A stretch of DNA of 64,000 nucleotides, taken from NCBI GenBank assembly GCA_900317555.1, contig ONHF01000013.1:57140-121139 (forward strand), read 5' to 3'. Source of the DNA: an uncultured Lachnospiraceae bacterium (GTDB lineage Bacteria > Bacillota > Clostridia > Lachnospirales > Lachnospiraceae). Shown here in pieces: positions 54,219-62,633 of this stretch; the stretch's first letter is position 1; every line of letters begins with the position of its first letter. A program made the translations under genes and the position numbers. The notes beneath the pieces are model-generated. The model was not told where the DNA came from. It searched no databases and saw nothing but the letters and a program-made list of their open reading frames with translations.

Positions 54219-54842
54219 ATGGGCTTTATTAAAGATCTGATTAATAATGTAAAGATTCCCGGCGACGGTGTTGATGACGATATGGATATCGATGACGGCT
54301 ACGATGACAGCCTCGAGGAAGAGAGAGAGTATCGCAGGCCTCCGCTTCGCTTTTCTCAAGGACGCAGAAATCAGGAGCGGGAAGAAGATGATGAATATCA
54401 GGAGGCACCGAGAAGACAGCCGCGTCCCCAGTCCCGTCCACAGACTTCTGCTGCAGCTGCGTCCCGGCCGGCCGGTGGCGCAAAACCGGACAGCGGTATG
54501 CAGGTCCGCATCATAAAGCCGAGTTCCTTTGATCAGGCGAGGCAGATTACCGATACACTGCTTGCGCATCGTACGGTTCTTCTGAATCTGGAAGGTCTCG
54601 ATGTCAATACGGCGCAGAGAATTGTAGACTTTGCTTCCGGTTCCTGTTATGCCCTCAATGGCAATTTCAGTAAGATCAGCCATTATATCATTGTGATTAC
54701 ACCGGAAGAGGTTGACATCGCCGGTGATATGGCAGATATGGAGACGATCGGCGGTATTGCCGGACTTAGCGGTGCCGGCGGCGTCGGAAGCATGGGTGCC
54801 AACCCGTTTGTCGAGCAGCCGTTCCAGCAGAACGCGAATTAA
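54219..54842 (+). CDS. sepF: Cell division protein SepF
   Basis: Membrane-binding ring-forming protein that tethers and bundles FtsZ. 207 residues: an N-terminal amphipathic helix (MGFIKDLINNVKI), a long acidic then Pro/Gln/Arg-rich linker (about residues 15-95), and the SepF core (VRIIKPSSFDQARQITDTLL, VLLNLEGLDVNTAQRIVDF, 'YALNGNFSKISHYIIVITPE'). The extra C-terminal Gly-rich tail (GLSGAGGVGSMGANPF) is longer than in Bacillus. ATG 54219 is chosen over TTG 54195 as it preserves the membrane-targeting helix. Confidence 0.94.
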   Translation: MGFIKDLINNVKIPGDGVDDDMDIDDGYDDSLEEEREYRRPPLRFSQGRRNQEREEDDEYQEAPRRQPRPQSRPQTSAAAASRPAGGAKPDSGMQVRIIKPSSFDQARQITDTLLAHRTVLLNLEGLDVNTAQRIVDFASGSCYALNGNFSKISHYIIVITPEEVDIAGDMADMETIGGIAGLSGAGGVGSMGANPFVEQPFQQNAN

Positions 54843-54860
54843 TTCATTGATCAGTAAACG

Positions 54861-54895
54861 AATCGCACCAATCTGTGGTTGGTGCGATTTTATTG
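54861..54895 (+). terminator. Rho-independent terminator after sepF
   Basis: A perfect 11-bp stem AATCGCACCAA / TTGGTGCGATT around TCTGTGG, followed by TTATTGT. Closes the yggS-sepF unit before aroB. Confidence 0.8.
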
Positions 54896-54918
54896 TATAA
54901 GCTGAAACGGAGAAAACT

Positions 54919-56028
54919 ATGCATACATCCCGGAAATTAACCGTTTGCAGAGACGGCCATCCATGCTATGACATTCTGTATTCCCATGATCTTAATCATC
55001 TGACAGAAGCGCTGCAACAACTCGGCCTTCTGGAACATAAAATTCTCATTGTTACCGATTCCAATGTCGGGCCGCTGTACGCAGATCAGGTTGCCGCTGC
55101 CTGCGGCGGCGCGCCGGTTTACATGCTTCCCGCCGGAGAAGAAAATAAAAATCTGCAGCAGATTCAGAATATATACCGCTATCTGATCGAAAACCGCTAT
55201 GACAGAAAGAGCTGCCTCATTGCCCTTGGCGGCGGCGTCGTCGGAGATATGACCGGTTTTGCGGCTGCAACCTATCTTCGCGGAATCCGTTTTGTGCAGA
55301 TTCCGACAACTCTTCTGGCACAGGCAGATTCCAGTATCGGCGGAAAAACCGGCGTGGACTTTGAAGGGTACAAAAACATGGTCGGCGCATTCCATATGCC
55401 CAGGCTGGTCTTCGCGGACACAGATTTTTTACAGACACTGGACGGGCGGCAGTTCTCCAGCGGCTTTGCGGAAATCATGAAGCATGGACTGATCCGGGAC
55501 GAAGCATATTATGTCTGGCTGATCGAGCATATGGAGCAGATCATGGACAGGGATCCTGAAACGCTGACGCAGATGCTGTACCGGAGCAATGAAATCAAAA
55601 AAGAAATTGTTGAAGAGGATCCATATGAAAACGGCAGCCGCACGCTGCTGAACTTCGGACATACCATAGGACACGCAATCGAGAAGTACGAAAACTTTAC
55701 GCTTACACATGGCGAATGCGTTGCGCTCGGCTGCATCGCGGCGGCATTTATTTCCTATAAGAGAGGACTCCTTTCATGGGAAGAGTACTATGAAATCCGC
55801 GATATGTTCGTTCCTTTCGGACTGCCAATCAGCCTTGCGCAGATTGATGCGCAGAGGGTTCTTTCCCTTACAAAATCCGATAAGAAAGCGGCAGACGGCC
55901 GGATTCGCTTCGTCCTTCTGAAGGGGATCGGCAACGCATTTACAGATATGACTGTCACGGACGACGAAATGATTTCCGCGATCGAAGAGCTTGATTTTTC
56001 AAGAAAGACAGGAGAGTACGCGAAGTGA
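54919..56028 (+). CDS. aroB: 3-dehydroquinate synthase
   Basis: Cyclises DAHP to 3-dehydroquinate with NAD and a divalent metal, the second shikimate step. The 369-residue protein has the NAD loop ALGGGVVGDMTGFAAATYLRG (split here; residues about 98-118), the PTTLLAQADSSIGGKTGVDF region at 127-146 and the metal ligands Glu (SGFAEIMKHGLI) and His (NFGHTIGHAIEK, LTHGECVALG). Full length. It overlaps lspA by four bases, an unusual pairing with no metabolic link. Confidence 0.96.
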   Translation: MHTSRKLTVCRDGHPCYDILYSHDLNHLTEALQQLGLLEHKILIVTDSNVGPLYADQVAAACGGAPVYMLPAGEENKNLQQIQNIYRYLIENRYDRKSCLIALGGGVVGDMTGFAAATYLRGIRFVQIPTTLLAQADSSIGGKTGVDFEGYKNMVGAFHMPRLVFADTDFLQTLDGRQFSSGFAEIMKHGLIRDEAYYVWLIEHMEQIMDRDPETLTQMLYRSNEIKKEIVEEDPYENGSRTLLNFGHTIGHAIEKYENFTLTHGECVALGCIAAAFISYKRGLLSWEEYYEIRDMFVPFGLPISLAQIDAQRVLSLTKSDKKAADGRIRFVLLKGIGNAFTDMTVTDDEMISAIEELDFSRKTGEYAK

Positions 56029-56540
56029 GTGAACCGCTGAATAGAAAAAGGACAGCTGCCGGCATTCTGCTTTTTGCAGTGCTGGTTATTCTGGACCAGC
56101 TGACAAAAACAGCTGCGGTCCATGCTCTCAAGGGAAAAGCCCCCGCTATCTTGATCAAGGGCGTTCTGGAATTCTATTACCTGGAGAATACCGGAGCCGC
56201 ATTCAGTCTGCTGCGCAACGCAAAGTGGCTGTTCATTATTATCGCGGGCGCGGCCATTATCGCGATCGGCGTGCTGCTTCTGAAGATGCCTATAAATAAA
56301 AAGCTGCAGTCTCTGCGGATTATCCTGATCTTTATCAGCGCAGGTGCTGCCGGAAATCTGATTGACCGTTTTTTTCTGGGCTATGTCCGGGATTTTATCT
56401 ATTTTTCCCTGATTGATTTCCCTGTATTTAATGTTGCGGACATCTATGTTACCTGCGCGGTCGCTCTTCTGATTATTCTGATTCTTTTTTATTATAAAGA
56501 GGAAGATTTTTCCTTTCTTCAAAAGAGCGGAAAGCGCTGA
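56025..56540 (+). CDS. lspA: Lipoprotein signal peptidase (signal peptidase II)
   Basis: Aspartyl protease of the membrane that cleaves prolipoprotein signal peptides before the lipidated cysteine. 171 residues with four transmembrane helices, the ENTGAAFSLL motif near residue 50, 'AGNLIDRFFLGYVRDFIYF' containing the first catalytic Asp near 112, and FPVFNVADIYVTC with the second near 134. GTG start, overlapping the aroB stop. The D,D-carboxypeptidase at 50402 is a plausible client. A pseudouridine synthase follows, a pairing seen in many bacteria. Confidence 0.95.
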   Translation: MSEPLNRKRTAAGILLFAVLVILDQLTKTAAVHALKGKAPAILIKGVLEFYYLENTGAAFSLLRNAKWLFIIIAGAAIIAIGVLLLKMPINKKLQSLRIILIFISAGAAGNLIDRFFLGYVRDFIYFSLIDFPVFNVADIYVTCAVALLIILILFYYKEEDFSFLQKSGKR

Positions 56541-56562
56541 GGCCCCGGGAGACTGACAGGTT

Positions 56563-57480
56563 ATGGAACAGTTTAATACCTACACGGTATCCGAAGAGGA
56601 AGATGGCGAACGGCTGGACAAGCTGCTGACCTTTGTTGTGCAGGGCCGCTCCCGCAGCTTTCTGCAAAAGCTGTTTAAGGAGCAGCGGGTGCTCGTCTTC
56701 GGAAAACCGGTAAAAGCTTCCTATCGCGTTGGCAGCGGGGATGTCATCTGTTTTTCCATTCCGGAGAAAATCCTGCCGGATATTCTTCCGGAAGATATTC
56801 CGCTTGACATACTTTATGAAGATGAAGACGTGCTGGTTGTCAACAAACCGAAAAACATGGTCGTTCATCCTGCGCCCGGCCATTATAGCGGCACACTTGT
56901 CAACGCGGTCATGTACCACTGCGGGAGTTCTCTTTCCGGCATCAACGGCGTACTGCGTCCCGGCATTGTTCACCGGATTGATAAAGACACGACAGGTTCT
57001 GTTATTATCTGCAAGAATGATAACGCGCATCAGTCCATCGCGGAGCAGCTGAAAGAACACAGTATCGCGCGAAGATACAGGGCGATTGTTTACGGAACAA
57101 TCCGGGAAGATGATCTGACCATTAACGCTCCGGTGGGCAGAGACCCGAAAGACCGCAAAAAAATGGCCGTGACGCCGGACGGAAAGTCCGCGGTGACACA
57201 TGTCCATGTGCTTCAAAGATACCGGGATTACACCTACGTGGAATGCCGTCTGGAGACCGGCAGGACACATCAGATCAGAGTCCATATGGCATATATCCAT
57301 CATCCGCTGCTGGGAGATGAAACTTATGCCACAGGAAGAACAAGCCCTTTCCATCTGGAGGGACAATGTCTTCACGCGATGATCCTCGGTTTCCGCCACC
57401 CGGTAACCGGACAGTACATTGAAACTACGGCGCCGCTCCCTTCGTATTTCGAACGTCTCCTGGAAATCATGCCATTATAA
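56563..57480 (+). CDS. RluA/RluD family pseudouridine synthase
   Basis: Isomerises uridine to pseudouridine in rRNA (RluD-type targets helix 69 of 23S) or tRNA. The 305-residue protein has an N-terminal S4 RNA-binding domain (ERLDKLLTFVVQGRSRSFLQ), the catalytic HRIDKDTTG with Asp140, and the C-terminal TGRTHQIRVHMAYI-HPLLGDE motif. The S4 domain plus length fits the RluD branch, and the position after lspA matches Bacillus YlyB. The exact site is not decidable from sequence. Confidence 0.93.
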   Translation: MEQFNTYTVSEEEDGERLDKLLTFVVQGRSRSFLQKLFKEQRVLVFGKPVKASYRVGSGDVICFSIPEKILPDILPEDIPLDILYEDEDVLVVNKPKNMVVHPAPGHYSGTLVNAVMYHCGSSLSGINGVLRPGIVHRIDKDTTGSVIICKNDNAHQSIAEQLKEHSIARRYRAIVYGTIREDDLTINAPVGRDPKDRKKMAVTPDGKSAVTHVHVLQRYRDYTYVECRLETGRTHQIRVHMAYIHHPLLGDETYATGRTSPFHLEGQCLHAMILGFRHPVTGQYIETTAPLPSYFERLLEIMPL

Positions 57481-57481
57481 T

Positions 57482-57510
57482 TTCCCAAATTTCCGAAACT
57501 GTTTTATAAT
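57482..57510 (+). promoter_or_regulatory. Candidate promoter before the cytidylate-kinase-like gene
   Basis: TTCCCA (57482-57487) and perfect TATAAT (57505-57510), 17-base spacer, about 98 bases upstream of the ATG. The -35 is only fair. The AT-rich leader in between shows no clear structure. Confidence 0.5.
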
Positions 57511-57607
57511 AATACTGTAATCAGCATTATTATCTGCAAAACAAAGCCGGAACAGAAGACAGTATTCTCATTGTTTTTCTTTACCGGCAGATGCAGGAGG
57601 GAAAGGT

Positions 57608-58237
57608 ATGAAGACTATCATTACAATCGGCAGGCAATTCGGCTCGGGCGGACGCGAGATCGGTGAGAAGGTCGCGCAGCACTACGGAATCAAATGTTAT
57701 GATAAGGAATTGATTGCCAAGGTAGCCAGCAACAGTGGTTTCTGTCAGGAGATGATCCGGCAGCAGGACGAGCGGCCGACCAATTCTTTTCTTTACAATC
57801 TCGTCATGGACACCTATTCCTTCGGATACAATGCTTCGAGCTTCGTTGATATGCCTATCAGTCAGAAGGTGTTTCTAGCGCAGTATGATACGATCAAGAA
57901 AATAGCGGAAGAGGGACCTTGCGTATTCATCGGGCGCTGCGCAGACAGCGCGCTTTCCGACCGGACCAATGTTATCAATTTCTTCATTCATGCAAGCGAA
58001 GAGTACAGGATTAAGGAAATCATGCGCCGCTATCCGGATATTACAACCGCGCAGAAGGCCCGTGATTTCATGATCAAGAAGGATCGTCAGAGACAGTCTT
58101 ATTACAATTATTATTCTTCTAAGCGCTGGGGGCGGGCGGATACCTACGACGCGACAATTAACACCGCACTGCTTGGCGTAGACGGCTCTGTGAAGCTGAT
58201 CTGCCAGATAGTGGATGATTTTGAAGCCTTAGGATGA
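57608..58237 (+). CDS. Cytidylate kinase-like family protein
   Basis: A 209-residue P-loop protein of the cytidylate-kinase-like (AAA_26) family. The loop is IGRQFGSGGREIGEKVA (7-23), followed by YDKELIAKVASNSGF near residue 36, CVFIGRCADSAL near 105, and 'RDFMIKKDRQRQSYYNYYSS' with clustered Arg/Lys lid residues near 160. True Cmk has the motif GPAGAGKST, so this is a paralogous family with unproven phosphate acceptor. Strong AGGAGG precedes the ATG. Confidence 0.85.
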   Translation: MKTIITIGRQFGSGGREIGEKVAQHYGIKCYDKELIAKVASNSGFCQEMIRQQDERPTNSFLYNLVMDTYSFGYNASSFVDMPISQKVFLAQYDTIKKIAEEGPCVFIGRCADSALSDRTNVINFFIHASEEYRIKEIMRRYPDITTAQKARDFMIKKDRQRQSYYNYYSSKRWGRADTYDATINTALLGVDGSVKLICQIVDDFEALG

Positions 58238-58262
58238 ACAATCACTAATTACAGAATCTGAG

Positions 58263-59483
58263 ATGAAGAAACGGACAAGTTATGTCACGGTATTTCTGCT
58301 GACACTGTCTGCCGTGCTGTTTGCCGGCCTGCTTGCTCTATTTGTTTTTTCCGCTGCGTCTTCTTCGCCGGCTGTGCCGGTCGGGGAGGCGCAGCCTCTT
58401 ACTATAGCGGAAAAAATACCCGATGGCAGCGTGCCGTCCGGAGGTCTGCCTCCGTTTCCGGGAGATGATCCCTCAACAGCCGGCACTACAGATACCGGAA
58501 AAGCTGCGCCTGCAACAGAAGACAGCAGCTCTGTTACGCTCGCTTTCGCAGGCGATCTGCTGTTTGATGAAAATTACGCCGCTGGTATTGCGCTGCGAAA
58601 TCGCGGCATCGCAGGCTGTTTTGACGAAGCAGCTCTTGATGTCATGCGAAGCGCCGATCTGCTCATGGTCAACAACGAGTTCTGCTATATTGACAAAGGA
58701 ACTCCGCTGCCGGATAAGCAATACACCTTACACGCAAAAACAGATACAGCCGTGTGGCTGAAAGATATCGGCGCGGATCTTGTCTCAATCGCGAACAATC
58801 ACGTTTATGATTACGGCGAAGAAGGACTTCTTCACACTTTGGATACGTTGAAGAGCATTAATATGCCATATGTCGGCGCCGGCCGCAATATTGCCGAAGC
58901 TGCAAGGCCTTATATTCTGGAAGCCGGCGGAATGAAAATTGCGATCCTTTGCGCGACACAGATTGAACGGTATCCGGTTCCCGATACAAAGGGAGCAACT
59001 GTGGATTCCCCGGGCGTATTCCGTGTGTATGACATGACGCCGCTCTACGAAAAAGTACGTGAGGTCAAGCAAACCGCAGATTTTGTAGCCGTATACATTC
59101 ATTGGGGCAACGAAAAAGAAAGTGTGCCTGTTGCCGCACAGACAGACAGCGCGAAAGAGCTGGAAGCCGCCGGCGCCGATCTTGTGATCGGGGATCACCC
59201 GCATGTTTTACAGCCGGTTGGCTTTGTCAATGAGATGCCGGTATTTTACAGTATGGGGAACTTTCTGTTTACTTCGTATAGTACAGATACCGGACTTGCA
59301 TATATCACGCTGGATACTAAAGCTAAAAAAATCTCCAATATCCGGTTCCTTCCGATGCGTCAGGAAAACACTGCGGTACATCTTTTAACCGGTGATGACA
59401 AACAGCAGCTCCTGCAAAAGATGCAGGCAATGTCACAGGATGTGATCATCGATGCGGACGGAAATATTCAGAAACGGCCGTAA
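58263..59483 (+). CDS. CapA family protein (poly-gamma-glutamate-synthesis type metallophosphatase fold)
   Basis: A 406-residue exported protein. The N-terminal hydrophobic segment (VTVFLLTLSAVLFAGLLALFVF) is followed by a Pro/Ser/Thr-rich linker of about 70 residues and the CapA domain: LAFAGDLLFDENYA, MVNNEFCY, SIANNHVYDYGEEG, VYIHWGNEKE and LVIGDHPHVLQPV. These match the calcineurin-like metal ligands of the family. In capsule operons CapA acts with CapB/CapC, which are absent here, so the role is probably in general envelope metabolism. The ribosome site is weak. Confidence 0.88.
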   Translation: MKKRTSYVTVFLLTLSAVLFAGLLALFVFSAASSSPAVPVGEAQPLTIAEKIPDGSVPSGGLPPFPGDDPSTAGTTDTGKAAPATEDSSSVTLAFAGDLLFDENYAAGIALRNRGIAGCFDEAALDVMRSADLLMVNNEFCYIDKGTPLPDKQYTLHAKTDTAVWLKDIGADLVSIANNHVYDYGEEGLLHTLDTLKSINMPYVGAGRNIAEAARPYILEAGGMKIAILCATQIERYPVPDTKGATVDSPGVFRVYDMTPLYEKVREVKQTADFVAVYIHWGNEKESVPVAAQTDSAKELEAAGADLVIGDHPHVLQPVGFVNEMPVFYSMGNFLFTSYSTDTGLAYITLDTKAKKISNIRFLPMRQENTAVHLLTGDDKQQLLQKMQAMSQDVIIDADGNIQKRP

Positions 59484-59534
59484 ATCCTGACCCGGGTAGA
59501 AAAATCCGGAGAAGAGTACTTCTGAGCGCCTTCC

Positions 59535-59578
59535 AACTATTCGCAAAAGGCAGCTTTTACGAATAGTTATGGCCTTTT
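59535..59578 (+). terminator. Terminator between convergent capA-like and dtd genes
   Basis: AACTATTCG-C-AAAAG (59535-59549) pairs with CTTTT-A-CGAATAGTT (59554-59568) around GCAG, with one internal mismatch, followed by ATGGCCTTTTTTATT. Serves the plus-strand gene; the other direction has no T run. Confidence 0.7.
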
Positions 59579-60037
59579 TTATTGATTGTAGCCGAGTTCT
59601 CCCGAATCCATCAAAATTGTAAACGGCCCGTCGTTGCATAGTTCTACCTGCATGGCCGCACCGAATATCCCGTGTTCCACTACAGGAATGTTCTCACGGC
59701 ATTTGCGGATGATATACTCATATAATTCATTGGCTTTGTCCGGCGCGCCTGCGCGTATAAACGATGGTCTGTTGCCGTGATGCACATCCGCATACAGCGT
59801 GAACTGGGAAACAATCAGAAGTCTTCCGTTCACAGCCGCAAGGTCCAGGTTCGTTTTGCCGTTTTCATCGTCAAAGATCCGCAGCCGTACCATCTTCGCA
59901 ACCATTTTATCAGCGACCGCTTCGGAATCTTCATCTGAAATTCCGACCAGTACAAGAAAACCTTTTCCGATCTGTCCGACGATCTGTCCGTCTACCTTGA
60001 CGGATGCATGTGTAACTCTTTGAATTGTAAATCTCAA
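59579..60037 (-). CDS. dtd: D-aminoacyl-tRNA deacylase
   Basis: Removes D-amino acids (and glycine from tRNA-Ala) from mischarged tRNAs. The 152-residue sequence has the typical N-terminus [29 protein letters not shown] near residue 74 with the conserved Ser-Gln-x-Thr, and [15 protein letters not shown] near 130 as the cross-subunit Gly-Pro motif (usually GPVT, here GPFT). On the minus strand it begins at TTG, with AAAGGG nine bases upstream. Confidence 0.94.
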   Translation of the reverse strand: MRFTIQRVTHASVKVDGQIVGQIGKGFLVLVGISDEDSEAVADKMVAKMVRLRIFDDENGKTNLDLAAVNGRLLIVSQFTLYADVHHGNRPSFIRAGAPDKANELYEYIIRKCRENIPVVEHGIFGAAMQVELCNDGPFTILMDSGELGYNQ

Positions 60038-60098
60038 TGTATTTTACCCTTTGTAAATTATCAGATAATTCTGCCATTTAATATTTAAATTGTTCCGG

Positions 60099-61415
60099 TC
60101 ATTTCCGGAAAAATTTAGTCCATGCCGACGGACGTTTCTGTGAAAAGAACCTGGTGCTGGACGGATCCTTTGAAGAGTGTATTTTTCCGTTCTCAATATA
60201 AGCGGTACTACGAAACGTCATCAGAGAGTCCGGCAGCTTCTTCACCCGCAGGAAATGATTTACGATCCGCGCCAGCAGATGATACAGGACTGCGAATACC
60301 GGTACACCAATGATCCAGCCGACAAGCCCCCATACTGCGCCGAAAAACATAATTGCGAAAATAACCCAGAAACTGGAAAGTCCGGTCGAGTCACCCAGAA
60401 TCTTCGGCCCGAGGATATTTCCGTCAAACTGTTGCAGAATGATGATGAAAATCAGCAGAAACAGCGCCTGCAGCGGATCGATCATAAATACAAGGATGCA
60501 GCCAAAGAAGGCGCCGAGGTACGGTCCGAAGAACGGAATAATATTGGTAACGCCGACGATAAACGATACCAGCATCGGGAATGGCGTACCGATCATCTTG
60601 GTACCGATAAAACATAAGACGCCGATAATCAGGGAATCCAGCAGTTTTCCTGTAATGAAGCCAATGAATGTGTAGTAGATGAACCGGCACTCACCGACTG
60701 CTTCATTGGCAATTCGTTCGCTGAAAAAGGCATAGCAGATTTTCTTGAACTGCCCGGAGAGATTCTCTTTCTGGTACATCAGATACACGGACACAATCGC
60801 GCCGATGATGAAATTCAGGATACCTGTAACAATCCGGATTGCAAACTGGGAAATCTTCTGCATGATGCTTCCAATTTCCGGAAGTATTTTGTTTTTCGTA
60901 AACAGCTGCAGCTCGGACTGCACTTTATCAATAATCTCGTTTGCGTTCTTCTGCATTTGCGGATCATTTCTGAAAAGGTTCCGCATGAAATCCTCGATAT
61001 TCTGTCCATATACAGGGAGATTTCTGATGATTGTCTTAAGACTTTCCACCACCTGCGGAACGATAATGATAATCAGGGCATACAGCGCCAGCACGAAGAT
61101 TGTCATTGTAATGAAGATTGAAATCTTGCGCATCTTCCGGTTCTTATCGTAATTCCCGTCGCTGAAGACATCGATACCGTAGTGCCTGTAAATAGGAGCC
61201 AGTATATACCGCTCAATAAAATTCAATATCGGCGAAAGGATAAAAGCGATGATGATACCGGCAATGATTGCCATCAGATTTCCCATGAGGCCTGACAGGC
61301 CATGGGCGATCACGCTGCCTTTATAAACGATGAAAGAGAAAAGCAGAATGCACGCTGCGGTCAGAAAAATCGTGATTCCCCATTTGATCTGATTCTTATC
61401 CGGTCTGAATTTCAT
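60099..61415 (-). CDS. AI-2E family transporter (TqsA/PerM-like membrane protein)
   Basis: A 438-residue multi-spanning protein. The N-terminal helices (KWGITIFLTAACILLFSFIV; LMAIIAGIIIAFILSPILNF) precede a cytosolic or coiled segment (about residues 130-180). The conserved C-terminal core shows SFIVGVTNIIPFFGPYLGAF, DGNILGPKILGDSTGLSSFW and LVGWIIGVPVFAVLYHLL. Family members export autoinducer-2 or act as Na+/H+ antiporters; substrate unknown here. It ends in a basic, positively charged tail. It is divergent from the recombinase gene, with a 129-base gap. Confidence 0.9.
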   Translation of the reverse strand: MKFRPDKNQIKWGITIFLTAACILLFSFIVYKGSVIAHGLSGLMGNLMAIIAGIIIAFILSPILNFIERYILAPIYRHYGIDVFSDGNYDKNRKMRKISIFITMTIFVLALYALIIIIVPQVVESLKTIIRNLPVYGQNIEDFMRNLFRNDPQMQKNANEIIDKVQSELQLFTKNKILPEIGSIMQKISQFAIRIVTGILNFIIGAIVSVYLMYQKENLSGQFKKICYAFFSERIANEAVGECRFIYYTFIGFITGKLLDSLIIGVLCFIGTKMIGTPFPMLVSFIVGVTNIIPFFGPYLGAFFGCILVFMIDPLQALFLLIFIIILQQFDGNILGPKILGDSTGLSSFWVIFAIMFFGAVWGLVGWIIGVPVFAVLYHLLARIVNHFLRVKKLPDSLMTFRSTAYIENGKIHSSKDPSSTRFFSQKRPSAWTKFFRK

Positions 61416-61544
61416 ACCTGCTGCCTCAATTCTGTCTCTGCTATTCTCCTTCTATCATGGCATCATTCTATCACACCGGAGGCGGCGGATTATGATAAAA
61501 TAAAAGATAAATTATTTTAACGAAATGTTCAGGGAGTGATTCTG

Positions 61545-62633
61545 ATGCAGCGAAACCGTACGGGCTCTCCTTCCGAAACCTATTCTGAGGAAGTCGATAT
61601 TCATAATACCGTTAAAATGCGGGAAATCCTCGAGGATCTTCCGCGCTTCTGCCGCATGTTCTTCCGGGGAATCGCGGAAACGACCGGCAGCCGCACAAGG
61701 CTGGCATACGCCTATGATCTCCGGCTGTTCTTTGAATACATGCACGATCATAACAGTGAGCTTTCCAAGATCAACATCCAGGATTTCCAGATCCAGGTTC
61801 TGGATCAGATCGGCAAAGAAGATATCGAGGAATTTCTCGAATACGTAACCTATTACGAAAAAGACGGCAAGGTCTATACAAACGACGAACTCGGTAAATC
61901 AAGAAAGCTTTCGGCAATCCGGAGCATGTACCATTATTTCTTTAATTCCGAGCTGATCGACAGAGATGTTGCTGCTCTGATACCCATGCCAAAGCGTCAT
62001 GAAAAGGCAATCATCAGGCTTGAGCCGAATGAAGTCGCAAAGCTCCTCGATCAGGTCGAGGACGGAACCGGTCTGACAAAATCACAGCTGCGGTTTCATG
62101 AAAAAACAAAAGTGCGGGATACCGCTCTTCTGACGCTCCTTCTTGGAACCGGTATCCGTGTTTCCGAATGTGTCGGCCTTGACTTGAATGATGTAAATTT
62201 CGATGATGGCGGTATTAAGGTTCATCGTAAGGGCGGGTACGATGCCATCGTATATTTCGGGGAGGAAGTTGAAGCCGCGCTCAGAGCCTATCTTTCCCAA
62301 AGGAAGAATATTACCGCGGCAGAAGGCAGCGAAAATGCGCTTTTTCTGTCGCTCCAGAATAAAAGAATTACAGTCCGGGCTGTCGAAAAACTTGTCAAGA
62401 AATACGCGCAGACTGTAACGACACTTAAAAAGATCACGCCGCACAAACTTCGCAGCACCTATGGCACCTCGCTCTACCGTGAAACCGGAGACATCTATCT
62501 GGTCGCAGATGTGCTGGGACACAAAGATGTCAACACAACCAGACGGCACTATGCCGCGATCGAGGAAGACCGCAGAAGAAAAGCGGCGAATATCGTAAAG
62601 CTCAGGGAGGATGAAAACGATGGCACTGTATGA
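61545..62633 (+). CDS. Tyrosine recombinase (XerC/XerD-like)
   Basis: Site-specific recombinase of 362 residues. N-terminal SAM-like domain (AYAYDLRLFFEYMHDHNSEL), then the catalytic set: LLGTGIRVSECVGLDL (Arg near 207), Lys in the beta-hairpin (HRKGGYDAIVYF), HKLRSTYGTSLY (His-x-x-Arg near 303), LGHKDVNTTRRHYA (His and nucleophilic Tyr near 340). It is longer than XerC/D (~300) because of an N-terminal extension and insert (YYEKDGKVYTNDELG). No att sites or mobile-element cargo are evident. The start at ATG 61545 has AGGGAG at 8 bases. Confidence 0.85.
   Translation: MQRNRTGSPSETYSEEVDIHNTVKMREILEDLPRFCRMFFRGIAETTGSRTRLAYAYDLRLFFEYMHDHNSELSKINIQDFQIQVLDQIGKEDIEEFLEYVTYYEKDGKVYTNDELGKSRKLSAIRSMYHYFFNSELIDRDVAALIPMPKRHEKAIIRLEPNEVAKLLDQVEDGTGLTKSQLRFHEKTKVRDTALLTLLLGTGIRVSECVGLDLNDVNFDDGGIKVHRKGGYDAIVYFGEEVEAALRAYLSQRKNITAAEGSENALFLSLQNKRITVRAVEKLVKKYAQTVTTLKKITPHKLRSTYGTSLYRETGDIYLVADVLGHKDVNTTRRHYAAIEEDRRRKAANIVKLREDENDGTV

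Noticed and set aside
61545-62633. Tyrosine recombinase as the integrase of a mobile element
   Set aside because: No excisionase, cargo, direct repeats or tRNA target nearby; the flanks are ordinary chromosomal genes.
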